Below, in pieces: positions 35,641-47,530 of a stretch of 64,000 nucleotides of DNA. Source of the DNA: Malurus cyaneus samueli (lineage: Eukaryota; Chordata; Aves; Passeriformes; Maluridae); the NCBI GenBank assembly GCA_009741485.1, contig VKON01002321.1:166815-230814 (forward strand), given 5' to 3'. Made by a program: the position numbers and the translations under genes. The stretch's first letter is position 1; each line of letters starts with the position of its first letter. The notes beneath the pieces are model-generated. The model was not told the DNA's origin. It saw nothing but the letters and a program-made list of their open reading frames with translations, and made no database searches.

Positions 35641-36959
35641 AATGAATCCTCGTGCCCGTGGTGGGCATGAGAGTGAAAATGCAATCTGCCCGTGTGTCAG
35701 CCAGCTCTCTCTGCGTTCAAAACCACGGTCAAAATTCCCTCTCTTGTGGCAGCAGAGTCATCCCTTGGGATGGGTTCTTATGATTCCCGTTTGCTGATGA
35801 GGAGGAAATGTGGATTTTTGTGAGACAGAGGTGCTGTGGGCACCTCCAGCTCTCTGCACGGGAGTTTAAAGGAGAGGGGACAGCATTTCTGTAGGATCCA
35901 TGTCCTTTCAAATATTCCCAGATGGGCATCACCCCTCTGCGATAAAAACCAGCAGCAGGTGGGAAGCGCTGCTCTCTCTGGGTTTGGCTGCAATGGGTTC
36001 CAAGTTTGGAGTTTTCCACAAAGCTGGACAAATATTTATGTTTTTTTTTCCCCCAAACACCAGCCTTTGTAAACGTTAGAGCTGTTAAGGGATGTGTAAA
36101 AGCTGTTGTCACAAAACCACCATCAAGATTTGTTGTTGATGTTTTGGTTGTGGGAGACGTAATGAGATTTAGCAGAGAATCTGAGCTGAAAGAGGAAAAT
36201 TTTAATAGTTTTCCTTGGTACCACTTTCCCCAGCTCTTCCTGAGACTAAACTTTGTTAAGTGTGTTGGTCCTCGTGGTTTTGGGGTTTTTTTCAGTGAGT
36301 TTTCTGAAGCTTTCCAGGCTGTAAAAGTGTTTAGGCAAGAGGATATTTGGTGGGTCAGTGATGAGATCACAATTTATTGCTGGCTGAGATCCATCCTCTG
36401 ATGTCCTGAAGTGGGATGAGAGGAATGGCTGAGATACTGCAGGACTTTTTTTAAAGATAATGATCATCCTTGGGAAGATCTTGATATTAAACCTGTTTCT
36501 AGGGTGTTTATTGGTGCAGCTTTTCAAGCTCTTGACTCAAACTTTGCAAATATCAGCAAAGTGGCAACACTGGGGCAAAAAAAAAAGTTGGGAAGGGGGT
36601 AGAGAAGGGCAAAAAAATGAGTCAAATTTAAGTTTCGGGAGTCCTTGGCCAACACTTTGACCATGAGTCCTCTTCTCTTTAGGGTTAAACGTTTCCTCTT
36701 GGAAAAAGAGCCTGAGGCTCTCGATTATCCACGCAAACCAGGCCGGGGCTTTGATTTGTAGGGTTTTGTCTGCCACGCTTTTCAAAGGGATCGAGCTTAA
36801 TTTAGATCCCACAAGAAAACCTAAACTCGGCGGTGCAAACGAAGCTCCACTTTCCCCCTCTCATCCTGAGGCATCGTTCCCCACCCTTTCCTCCTTCCAA
36901 AAAAAAAGTAATATAAAAAAAAAAATTGGTGCTTTGAATCCAGTGCGTTTGGGGGATCG

Positions 36960-37160
36960 GTGTGGGGAGAACAATTAAAGCGACGATCTGTGCGCTCCGA
37001 GGAGAAAAGGGAGCTGCGGTAGCTGTGCTTTGACAGGTCTTTGGAGGATTTCAAGGAAGTTACACCCACTTCATTCATGATAATCGGCTGTTTAACAGCC
37101 GAGCAGCTCAGTGTTGTGAATGAGAAGGGAGCGTGTTTTGGCTTGCAGAACAACTCCTGC
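36960..37160. promoter_or_regulatory. Candidate conserved non-coding element
   Basis: Non-repetitive stretch with acaattaaagcga and an attcatgataatcggctg segment, next to a poly-A/purine tract at 37,180-37,275. The A2 copy lies at about 52,650-52,830. Weak inference. Confidence 0.2.
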
Positions 37161-37651
37161 ACATCTAATGCCTCGCTCGTCAAAAAGGAAAAAAAAAAAA
37201 AAAAAGAAAAAAAAAAAAAGAAAAAAGAGAGAAAGGAAAAGGGGGAAAAAAAAAGGAAAAAAGAGAGAAAAAAAGCTGTCTTCATTCTCGAAATGAAATT
37301 AATGGATGCAAGGTTTAATGGAGGAAAAGTAATCCCCAACAACACCCAAAGCTGCATCTTCTTTTTCTGGAGAAATCCAGGATCATTTTGCCTCCCTTTT
37401 GACATATTTTTGACTGGTTAGACAAGTTGGGGGAAAAATGCAGCCTCTGAATGGCCTTTGATGCAGCTAAACCCAGGTCCTGGTGGTTTTTTGTGCGTTT
37501 GATCAGGATTTCCAGCTGGAACGCTGGGTTTCACATCTTTTTGGGGGCAAAAAGAAAACAGAAGGGAAGAGAATGTCAGGAAGGGATGAGTTTTGGTTTG
37601 GATGGATTGCAGAGGGTCAGTGGGCTCTGTGCTGTGCCTCAGCAGACTCAT

Positions 37652-38205
37652 TGATTGGGAATACATTGAGTGCTGGAGGTGGATTTGTGGAATATCTTGA
37701 TTTCCTGGAGTTTCCCTGTGATGAATTTCCTTTGGGTTATGGACCCCAGAGAGTCTGGGATGAGTCTTGGAAGGTTCTTTTGGGTTGATGCTGGTTAAGA
37801 TATGTTGAATTAAAGGCAAGAATAGTTTAAGAGATTCTTTCTACCTTCCCTAATTCCCAGTTCTTTGGGAATAAAATGGTTTTTTTGGAGGAGCAACACA
37901 TACATCCATCCTCCAGCAGGCAGAGAAGGGATCTGCCCTCGTTGATTGGGAATACTTTGATTTTTTGAGTGCTGGAGGTGGATTTGTGGAATATCTGGAT
38001 TTCCTGGGGTTTCCCTGTGTTGAGTTTCCTTCTGGTCATGGCCCCCCAAGAGTTGTTTTCAGCTGATTCTAGATAGAATACATTGAACTAAAAGCAAAGA
38101 TAGTTTAAGGGAATCTTCCTACTTTCCCTAATTCCCAATTCTTTGGGAATAAAATGGCTTTTTTCCCCCACACACAGGGGAAGGGATCTGCCCGTGCCTG
38201 GGCAG
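37652..38205. repeat. Tandem duplication, ~285 bp unit (A1 copy)
   Basis: Two diverged copies. Each starts near ttgattgggaatac, then carries gagtgctggaggtggatttg, tttccctgtg, and tctttgggaataaaatggtt, and ends in a gggatctgcc segment. The same arrangement is inverted in A2 at about 51,570-52,140, where a ~20 bp A-run sits in one unit. Confidence 0.85.
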
Positions 38206-39773
38206 GAAGGAATGCAGCTCCTTTGATCCAACAAACACCCACAGGTGGTTGCAAAACGTTTTTCGTGGGGCTGAGCTGATTTTATTAATTGGAGTTGAGG
38301 AAGAAATGCATGTAATCATTTCCCTCGCCGCTGCTCATCTGGATTTGGGGTAAAAGTGCCAGCTGGGATGGTTTGAATTCGAGCAGGATTTGACAAAGCA
38401 TTAATTGGTGCATCCATCGAGGGCTGTGCTGTGTTTGTGGAGCTGACCTCTCTCTGAAAGAGGGAGTTTTGCTCAAAAGGAGCCAAAAAAATCGATTGGA
38501 GAAAACACAATTCCATCTGATGATCTCCCATCTTTGTTCAGCAGCTGGGAGCCTCTGATGGAAGGTGGGAAAACAAGTTTTCTCATCCTTTTTGCACTAA
38601 AATAATTCCCAGAAGAGCGTTTGGCTCAAGGCAGGATCCCACCAGAGCCCTTTCCACTTAGAAATGGGGTAAAAAGGGCAATTTGGTCAAAAAGGGTGGG
38701 GATCACTTCTTCATCTCCTACACAATAAACGAACGCTCTCCTTTCTTCTTTTCCCCCACAGAACCGCTTTGGGGCAAACCAAGAACCGAGCAGAATTTTT
38801 TTTTTTTTTGTATTCCCGCTCATTTTCACGGTGAGTGAATCCTCTTTTCTCCCCTCCTGCTGTCACATCCCGCTCCAAAATGCAACTTCAGGTTCCGAGA
38901 AAAATCTCTCTTTTCCTAATCTTTGCCCTGATAACACAGAGCTTAATTTAGCAGCATCCAGGCAGAACATTTGGGTTTTGTCATCCATTTCCAAAACTAT
39001 TGTTGGCTTCTTCTTCCTTTGTTTCCACACACCGCCACCCCCAGCTCGTTTCAGATTTACATTTTCTCGGAGGTGCCAAAAGATAAGTTAATGCCAACTT
39101 GATGATTAATTAACTAATACTTCCCTCTGCCCTGAGATGGAAAGCTTTTATCTGAGTCACCTATTAATTATTATTTTATTTGGTGCTGCCTGGGTACGTT
39201 TGAAGGGATTCACGTTCCGCCCTCCTGAGAAATTTGGGCAGGAATTTATAGAATTAAGGAAAGCCAAAGGAACCTTCAATTTGTTATCAGAAAATACGTC
39301 TTAATGTTGAGATCAGGGGGCTTTTAATATCTGTATTTTGTAAGCCCCAAACAATGTTAGAGTTTTGCTGTCAAAATCACTGGAAATACCCAATTCTGAG
39401 GTTTTCCAGCATCCTCAGAGATGCAAAAACCAGGAAAAAGTTTGATTTTCCAGAGGCTGGGAGAGTGGCTCAGCCATTCTTAAGCTCAGCCTATTTCTTT
39501 GAGCTTAGAAAAGGAAAAACATACCTGGGGGGCTTCCAGTGTGGGAATTTCCAGGAGTACTGGCACATATCCCTTCTTTTGGGAGATGGGAAGTGGCTGC
39601 AGACATCTCATCCCAAGTCAGAGTCTTCCCAGTGGGGTATTTGGAATTCAAGTTGGAATTCAGAGCGAGAGAATCATTATTTAAAGTGCCATAAACTCAT
39701 TAAGTGAACAAGTTTAATGAAATAATGATAAAAGAGTGGGGTTGGACAATGATGATAAATTTATTGGTGGTGA

Positions 39774-39774
39774 N
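39774..39774. other. Ambiguous base N
   Basis: The only undetermined base in the window. The corresponding position in arm A2 (49,946, complement strand) reads A on the A1 strand. Confidence 0.95.
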
Positions 39775-40224
39775 TTTGGTTACCTCATCTCCTTGAAATC
39801 ATGATTAGGGATGAGGTAAGTGAGAATTTTATGGCAATGGTGCATTTTTTATGGCACTTGAGAGCCCATGGGAGAGGTGCTGCACATCCCAGGGAAAATC
39901 CCCACCAGGAAGAAACAGGAGGACCCCACACAGCAGGAAATCCTAAAGAATTTCAGGAGCTCTGTGCCCAAAGGTGAACCCCTCAAGGCAATGCTTCAGT
40001 TTTGAGGGGTTTGAAAAACCTCTGTGTGCATTGAGATCCATCTCTGCCCCTCTTTCCCCTCTTCTGGATGTCCCAAAAGTTGTAATTGATGCCCCAAAAG
40101 GCCACTGCAGGGTAAATATTGAATGGGAATGACACCTGTGGGTGGAGACACCACGATCATACAGCCTGGGACCCTGTGTGCCCATGGGATCATCCCATTG
40201 TCCTGCTCCTGGGAAATCCAGCTC

Positions 40225-40425
40225 CAAATGCCCTTTTTTACTTTTCTGAAATCCAGGTCCAAATGCATCCAGCTCCAAATGCCCTTTTTTACTTTTCTGA
40301 AATCCAGGTCCAAATGCCTTTTTCTCTTTTCTAAAATAAAGGTGCAAATGCCTTTTTCTCTTATATGAACTCCAGGTCCAAATACCTTTTTCTCTTTTCT
40401 GAAATCCAGGTCCAAATGCCAGGGA
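40225..40425. repeat. Minisatellite, ~33-46 bp units (A1 copy)
   Basis: Units of ctgaaatccaggtccaaatg followed by cctttttctctttt. A1 carries one additional unit relative to A2 (49,345-49,510). Confidence 0.88.
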
Positions 40426-40519
40426 TGCTCAGGGTAGGCCCTGCCTGCAGCCCAGAACTAAAGGCAGGAGGGACCTAATGTTTTTCCAAGCCCCTTGTGG
40501 CATTCCTGGCAATTCTCTG

Positions 40520-40665
40520 CTCGTTCCCATCCCAGTTTTCCATTCCCATCCCAATTTTCTGTTCCCATCCCAATTTTCTGTTCCCATCCCAATTTTCTGT
40601 CCCCATCCCAATTTTCCCCTCCCATCCCAATTTTCCCTTCCCATCCCCATTTTCCCCTCCCTCCC
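40520..40665. repeat. Minisatellite, ~19-20 bp units (A1 copy)
   Basis: About seven units of ttcccatcccaattttctg. The A2 copy (48,980-49,255) is about twice as long. Confidence 0.92.
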
Positions 40666-40854
40666 CATCCATTCTCCACCCTTTTCTCCCGCACCCATCA
40701 CCCTTTCCCGAACACAACGTGCTCATTCCTGCCCCGAATCCCCTGCTCCATGCAAACATTCTCTAATTTTAAAAACCTTTCAAACCCTTTCTCCGGGCTG
40801 CATTTCAATGGGAAGAAGAGGGGAAAGTATTCCCAGTTCCCATCTCAAACCAGC

Positions 40855-41010
40855 ACTGGCAGCCTGGGTTATTTTGTCCGACGTGTGGCTTTAAGTGACG
40901 CCTTTGCCATCTGTTCCGTCTGCTAATTATGAATGCAAAACAAACGTAGCCCACAATTGCTTCATTTAGAGTAAGAGAGACGGCAGTGACCAAAATAGTT
41001 TTATTTTGGT
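40855..41010. promoter_or_regulatory. Candidate conserved non-coding element
   Basis: Dense AT-rich homeobox- and forkhead-like sites (gctaattatgaatgc, aaaacaaacg) in non-repetitive sequence, identical in both A arms. Regulatory role is inference. Confidence 0.28.
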
Positions 41011-41817
41011 GTCAGATGCTCTTTTTATTCCTCCTGTCTCTTCCTAATCCCAAGCAGGTCTGGTTTCTCCCTCTCCCAGTTTGCAGCGTGTTGATCCTTT
41101 AGGGTTTTTGAGGGACAATCCCACAAATTAAAAATCTGTGCTTTTCAACAAACAAAACCTTTGGTTTGCTGCTGCATTAATCAATTTGCTGTCACAAAAA
41201 CTGCTCAGGAGTTTGTTTTCTTCAAGGAAAGGGGGAAAACTGCATTTTTTTGGACTGTGAGGGCTGATTTCAGATTTTCAGTTTTCGGTTCAGTTGTGAA
41301 GGTCTAAAATCTGTGAAGGGTGAGCTCAGGATCCCTCCCCTGTTCCATCCCTGATTCCCCTCACCATGGATGGGTTTTGGAGCCAGCCTGGAGCAGGACG
41401 ATGAGAAGGAATGTTGAACTCTCCCTGTTGGGAGAAATGGGAGAAAATCTCATTTTTTGGCTGTCACTGGGGTGATGAGGCAATAAAAAAAACCCCATGG
41501 CCAGCAGAGGCAGCAAGGTGGATCCATGGGGGAAACCTCTCCCTAAATTCAACGACCTGTGCTGCATTTGCACCATATTATGGAAAAAAAACCCCTAAAA
41601 ACTGGAATTTTCTCCTTATTTTCTGGGGATTCTGTCTACTCTGTGGAGTTTCTTTCCCCAGATAATTTGGGATTGTTTTTCCTTTCACTGGGACGCACCA
41701 GCTTTTCCCACATGGCAGATATTACCCCAAAATATTTGCTCCAGGAGAAGCAAATCTGAGCTCCCCCTGCGAGGATTTTATTTCTCCTTTAAATTACCCG
41801 GTTCAAATGCATGGATA

Positions 41818-44800
41818 CAGAGAGAGATATCCAGGTTGTTTTTTTTAAGGCGTTCTCCCCACTGAGGATTGGTCGGGGTGGGGAGCAGCTCCCAAAAGGA
41901 TTCCCTGCACGTTTGCCAGCCCACCCCGCCTTTTTTCTGCCTGCCCAGGACAGGATTCACCGTGCTGAACATCCCGGACTTTCTTTGGGCAATGCCCCTG
42001 GGAAGAGGTCTCCTGGCAAAACCTCCAGCCCAGCTCCCTGCAAGAATCCTCCTCCAAACACATTCCTTAGCACAAACCACTGATCTTCATTTTTATTATT
42101 TTTTAATAATTTTTCGATAGATTGGATTTTCTGCATTTTAAATTTTTTTTAGAATTTTTCATAAAATTTCTAATTTTTTAAAGATTTTTTTCTTTTATTT
42201 TTCAATTTTTTTCCATTTTTATTTTGAATGCTTTAAGATTTATTTTTTTTTTCCTGTTACTACTTTTTTAAAATCCCCGACTTCACCGCCGAGCAGTTGA
42301 TTTATTTCATTTTCCTTGACGTAGCCACAAAACTCCTGGGACCGGTGCCAAGGCTCGGGCGCATTTAAACGAACAAACAGCAACAAAAAGTTATTTGTGA
42401 TCCCTCTCGGGCTCGAAAATTAAAGCATTATGGGGGTTATGTACCCTATAAAGTGTAGGATAATGCAGATACTTTGTCACCCTGAGCAGCCACTCCTTCC
42501 TGCAGATGTTGGAGGAGCACAAACGTCACATCTGGGCACAGAAAATCCCCTCTCGGACACGGTTCCTTGGGTTACCCCTGCGGCCGGGCTTCTGCCACAA
42601 AACTCCGCTGGAGACCACCCCTTTTGGGTTTTCGCCGGCGTGGGATGATTGTTTATACCAAAACGTGTTTCCAACCAGACCCTCGAGGTGGGCGACTTGT
42701 TGGGTGCCTCACCGATTTCATATGGGAAGGGAAAACACCCGATTTCTTTTTGGGAAGGGAGAACTCCCGATTTCATATGGAAGGGAAAACCCCGATTTCA
42801 TGGAGGAAGGGAAAAACACCTGCATTTCATATGGAAGGAAAAACACCCCAATTTCATATAGGAGGCAAAAAAACCACCCCAATTTCATATGGGAAGGGAA
42901 AAACACCCTGATTTCATATGGAAAAGGGGAGAAAACCCCGGACAAAGTTCCTGCGAAAACCCACCGGCCTCGAACAATAAAGGGGCAGAAGGAAAAACGG
43001 GAGCTTTGTTCTAAAGTGGAAGCGTAAGATGTGAAATTTCAAAATCAGATGGCTCGGGCTGTGATTTCTTTCATTTAAATGAATCGATCTGTTGCTAAAC
43101 CGCTGCTCCGGTGCCAAGAAACTTTTAACTCTTTCTGCTCAAAGCTCGCCGTGTTCTGCTGTTTCCTCTCTCTCCTCCCAACAACGCCACGATTAAATCA
43201 GAGGGGAGAAGTGGAAAAAGAAAGAGAGAGAGGGGAATAAAAAATACGAGGGCATGGAAAGGATGGGGGAGTGAAAAGCAGAGCACAAAGGAGAATCGGG
43301 CTTTGGGAGAAATTTGCTGGGAAAAAAATGTGGGTCTGGGTCGTACAGAGTTCCTAAAACTTGGAGAGGAGACAGAAAGGCCTTCAGGTTCCTTAAGTGA
43401 ACCTCGAGCAGCAGAGGCACCGGGAGAAGGGAGAGCAGAAAGAAAAATCCCCAAAATCCCTGACCTGATCCATGGCAAACATTCGCTTACCGAGAACGCC
43501 TTGAGCATTTCCAACAGAACCCCCTTCCCTACATGTGCAAAAAAACAACAAAAAAAAGCATTCAAAACCAGCCCAAAAAAAATAGCTGCTGTGGTAAAAT
43601 CTGAATGGAAGTTCCTGCCGTTTTTCCGTTTGGTTTGGGGGTTGTTTTGCCCACTTCAAAAAAAAAAAAAAAATTGAATTAAAAAAGAAATTCGAAGATA
43701 AACGTGTTGTAATTAGAGGTAATTCCAGGGGAAAAATATTTATGTGTAGAATAAAGAAAAAAAAAAGAAAATAAGGAAAAAAAAAGAAAAATGTATTTAT
43801 ATATATATCTATATCTCCCAATTTCCAGTTCTGCTGCAGTTTCCCCTGAACTGCTGCTGCTTGCTCCAATCTGCTGCCTGCTTAACAACGGAATGACAGG
43901 CAACATCTGTTGTATAGAAGCCAAGATCAAGCCTTCAAAATTTTTTTGGCTGGGTCAGTTTTTTTTTTTTCTTTTGCTACCCCCTACCCTTGGGGGAAAA
44001 AAAAATAAAATAGAAACAAAAGAAAAAGTAAAAGCGCCCAGGAAGATTTTGAAACAACTCAAGTGAGGCTGCAAGGCTTTTCTCCTTGAGTTATTTCAAG
44101 GTACAGGACTTGGAGGAGAAGTCTTTGCTTCTCTCCACCCTCCTCCCCTGCTCTCCCCACCCTTCAGCTTCTCTCTCTGCCCATGCTATTAATAAAGTAT
44201 CACACAAACTGGGGAAAAAAAATAATAATCCAACGTACCTTGATCCCTAAAAGGCCACTTCCTATGGAGGGTTCGGAGGCCAACTAAAAAAAAAAAAAAT
44301 TGCACGGGGGGAATTGGGATTCGGGGACAGGCTTGTCACAATCCTCTCACCCTGGTGGTTCTTTTTTTCCTCCTCTCCTCCATTTTACAGACTGTTAAAT
44401 ACACTGTGAGTGTTTGCAAAATCAAAGGGATCGTTATGAAATAAATAAAGACGCGGGTGATTAAAATAAATAAATAAGTTAAAGAAAATTTAAAAAAAAA
44501 AAAAAAAATAAGGCCGGCTCCAAATGCAATTCCAGTGAGTAACAATGTCAGGCTACTGCCAATTCTGTGGCAAATCGGGAGAAAGCACAATAATTCCACA
44601 TGCTGAGATGTGAACAACTGGAAAGGAACCAACTCTCGGGAAGTCACAATGAAAACTCTTACAGTGCCCCCACCCCAGCGCCGTCCTTCTCGGAGGGTAC
44701 AGGGGGAGGGAAAAAAAAATAATTAAGCCACTATTTAACAAAAAGAAAAGGGAAAACAGCGACAAGACCGTCAAACCGAAGCTGTTTAAAAACTCAGGGA

Positions 44801-44905
44801 ATGTTTTATTCGCTGGAGATTTGGGACAACGCTGCTGCATGCACATGCACGTAAAAAAAGAAAAAAAAAAAAAAAAAGAAGGAAAAAAAAAATAAAATAA
44901 CCAGA
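41818..44905. other. Spacer S, single-copy non-coding DNA
   Basis: This segment between A1 and B1 has no second copy in the window. It contains a minisatellite (42,712-42,935), several long A or T homopolymers (43,658, 44,287, 44,490 and 44,850 areas) and no recognisable exon. The part near 42,505-42,565 (acceptor-like tract then MLEEHKRHIWAQK) was considered as an exon and not accepted. Confidence 0.6.
42712..42935. repeat. Minisatellite, ~28 bp units
   Basis: About eight units of gatttcatatgggaagggaa then aacaccc, with length variants. Confidence 0.92.
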
Positions 44906-45009
44906 CAGTTGCTAAGGGAACTTGTGTAAACTGGGAATGCAGGAGGCACATTTGTGGCCTTTCCCCCGTATTTCCATCTGGCATTCCGATCACGGCACAC
45001 TGCGGCACG

Positions 45010-45345
45010 GCTGCACCAATGCTGCCTGGTCGGAGCGCACCGCGAGTGCGGATCATCTTTGCAGCGCCCGCAGTTAAAGGCGGCCGGGGCGGCGCTGCCT
45101 GCGCAGGGCTGGCGGGGCGGGCACCTTTCTGCGAATATAAAACCCCACAGCCCCGCTCCGGATCGCAGAGTTCAAGAGGAAGAGTTATCCGGGAGGATGC
45201 GCAGCGATGCGATGCGGTGCTGCGCTCCGCTCCCATTCTCTCCCGATAAATTCCCCGGCAAATGTCTAAATCCCGGTTTAACAAAGTCCGACCCACTCGC
45301 TGACACCAGACCCGTCGGGCTCGTCCTCCCGGCGCGGTGGGGTCA
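45010..45345 (+). promoter_or_regulatory. CpG-rich TATA promoter candidate (B1 copy)
   Basis: The most CpG-dense stretch in the right half of the window. It has a GC-box-like ggcggggcgggc at about 45,113, then TATAAAA at 45,136-45,142, then a GC-rich leader with ATG codons from 45,197. About 290 bp downstream a good acceptor (cttccacttttag) precedes a short segment that may be an exon. The transcript would run to the right. The open frame from 44,954 crosses the TATA box and is not a gene as such. The B2 copy is at 63,550-63,910. No gene identity can be given. Confidence 0.4.
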
Positions 45346-45819
45346 GATATTCACATTAAAAATGCTTTTTTTTTCTCCCCGCTCGGTGCCCGCTCCCAAA
45401 GCAGACGCTCGCTGTCATTTTTTCACCTTCCACTTTTAGGAAGGGGCAGATGAAACAAAGCCTGAGCTATTTGCGCCTGGTGCTGCTGACCTTGTCTGGA
45501 CAGAATAAACTCGGTGGTGTTGGTTTTTTTGGTTTTTTTTTGGTTGATTTTTTTTTTCTGTTCCTTGATTTGGTGCAGGAAATCCATCTCGTTCTTTCAG
45601 CCCTCCTTCCATCTCTCCCCATCTCAAATCCTGCCCCTCTGAGGAATTCTGTGGGATCACCCAACACCTGCTTTTCCTTTTTTCCACAGGGCTCCTTTTG
45701 TGCCCTGTGCTGTGTGAAACGAGGATTTCCATCCTCACAGGAGGAATCAGGGATCCACAAACCATCAAAGATGCAGGAAAAGCCAATTCCATGGGCTCGG
45801 TGCCTAACCCACTGTCACC

Positions 45820-45900
45820 CCTGAGCACCTGGGCTGGGAAAGGTGTCCCTGCCATGGCAGGGGTTGGAACAGGTGAGATCTAAAATCCCTTCAAACCAGC
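45820..45900 (+). mobile_element. CR1 LINE 3' fragment (B1 copy)
   Basis: Contains ggtgtccctgccatggcagg followed by ggttggaacaggtgagat and ccttcaaacc, the sense-strand CR1 3' end with decay. Inverted copy near 63,005-63,085. Confidence 0.75.
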
Positions 45901-46595
45901 TGGCTGTGATTTCTCAGGGTGGGGATTTTACCGAGGGCAGAAAATTCCAGAAGGGGAACCCAGATCTCCCATCTTTGCTCTTACAAAAGCCACAGAGAGG
46001 GAATTCCTCGAGCTCAGTTCCAGAGTGTTCCCTGTTGGTGTCACCGAGCAGGAGGAGCATCCCATGGGTTGGGAATCCAGGACCACCCCCTGTGCCCCAA
46101 ACCACTCAAAAGGGGGGCTCGGGGAGGGCTCAGCACCCACATTCCCTGGCTTTTTCCATCTGTGACAAGCTACTGGAAAGGCAGGGAAAGGGAAATGGGG
46201 AAATGTGAAAGGAAAGGGGAGCTGGTGAGAGCATCCCAGGAAAGGAGAGAGTGCCACTGGGATCCTGCACTAAACCTGGGGAAGGCGTCACTGCTGAGAT
46301 TATGTCACCTGCTGGGGCCACTTCGGGCTGTGTCCCTTCCTTTCAGCCCAAAGGACACTGTGAGGCATTACTGACACAGCAGAAACACAGAAGGTCTAAT
46401 TGTTAAATTTAGGTCCAAAGTGAAGGAATCTTGGGCACTGCAGGGAATGAAATGTTTTTAAAATGCCCTCAGTGCTCAGGTGGATAACAGCCCTCCCAAC
46501 CCTCAGTCCCTGAATCCAAAGAAGTTTAGAATGCTCCACTCAATATTTCTCATTTTTCTTCCATGGATCAACTGGGAAGGGAACATTTGACTCAC

Positions 46596-46625
46596 TGACT
46601 GCTTGCTTTGCTTGGGAGGAGCCAC
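46596..46625 (-). other. Candidate micro-exon (B1 copy, two bases shorter)
   Basis: On the minus strand a TTTTTCTTTCAG acceptor, a 30-nt segment beginning GTGGCTCCTCCCAAGC, and a GTGAGTC donor. Compared with the B2 copy (62,238-62,269, 32 nt) one G is missing inside and one at the donor. See that entry. Confidence 0.25.
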
Positions 46626-47339
46626 CTGAAAGAAAAATATCAAATCAACAGGTTATCCATTTGAGACTTGGCTTTGCCCTAAGAGTTAAAGAAAAAAAAT
46701 CATCATAAAAACGTGATTTTCTCACATTTTCCTGAGTTAAACAAAAGTGCACAAGATAAAAATTCCCCTTTCCTCAGCTTGCTCGGCTCCTTTTACAGTC
46801 TGGTGTCCCTGTCCCAAACCCAAAAATGTGGGGTTGAGGCGCCTGCCTTGGGGTCCACACCCTGGAAACATCTGGACTGATGTTCAAGGGGTTGCTGAGG
46901 GAGGTTTCCACCTCCACAACATGCCAGGAGAAGGGATCGATCCACAGCTCCTCTGCCATGAAAATCCCATTATTTTCACTTAAAATCAGTGGAAATTCCA
47001 CATCCAAGCAGACACGGAGCTGAATTGGGGCTGCTCAACCCCTCTGGGGATGGGGCTGTGCAACCCTCCTGGGGGAGCTGCCTGGGGACATTCAGCCCTC
47101 CAAGTGAGGACATTCCTGGCTTTTCCCCTCTGAGATCCTCCTGCAGCTTCCTTGGAAAGCCTCGCCCTGCAAGCAGAGACCTCGAGCTTGCTGGGGCTGA
47201 GCCTTCCTGCCCCAGAGGGAGCACCGAGCCCTGAGCAGCCCCAAAAAGGAGCCTGGGCACAGCTCCCCACTGCAGAGGGCGTTTGGAAAGCACACTGGGG
47301 AGGGAAAGTGTAGAAGTAGCAAGAAAAATCACTGTGAAG

Positions 47340-47530
47340 TGAAGAGAGATGGGATTTGGGGAGGAATTCTCTGTGAGTGGGGAGGCACTGGAAAAGGAAT
47401 TCCCAGAGACTGGGCTGCTCCTGGATCCCTGGGAGTGTCCAAAACCAGCTGGGCAGGGCTTGGAGCACCCTGGGATGGTGGAAGTGTCAGGGTGGCACTG
47501 GATGAGCTTTAAGTCCTTCCCCCCAACAAC
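47340..47530 (+). mobile_element. CR1 LINE fragment (B1 copy)
   Basis: Sense-strand CR1: gcactggaaaaggaattccc, ccctgggagtgtccaaaacc, ggcactggatgagctttaag. Relative to the inverted copy at 61,295-61,500 and to the CR1 consensus, several single bases are missing near the 3' end. Confidence 0.85.

Larger units (their letters stand above)
28957..41817. repeat. Large inverted repeat A, left arm (A1), 12.9 kb
   Basis: The reverse complement recurs at 47,821-60,805 (A2). The left boundary is the acagaatttgccat stretch at 28,957 (A2 counterpart ends at 60,805). The right boundary is aaatgcatggata ending at 41,817 (A2 counterpart starts at 47,821). Long stretches are base-for-base identical, for example 34,000-34,250 and 40,860-41,080; others differ by scattered indels. 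No protein-coding gene is recognisable. Candidate regulatory elements and four tandem repeats inside are listed separately. Confidence 0.95.

Noticed and set aside
42505..42565. Possible exon after an acceptor-like tract, reading MLEEHKRHIWAQK
   Set aside because: The acceptor (cactccttcctgcag) is fair, but there is no good donor downstream, the frame runs into a minisatellite, and the peptide is not recognised.
45450..45530. Secreted-protein start MKQSLSYLRLVLLTLSG
   Set aside because: Not called as a gene: the other copy (63,410-63,465) has indels that close the frame, and there is no downstream exon. Kept as part of a finding only.
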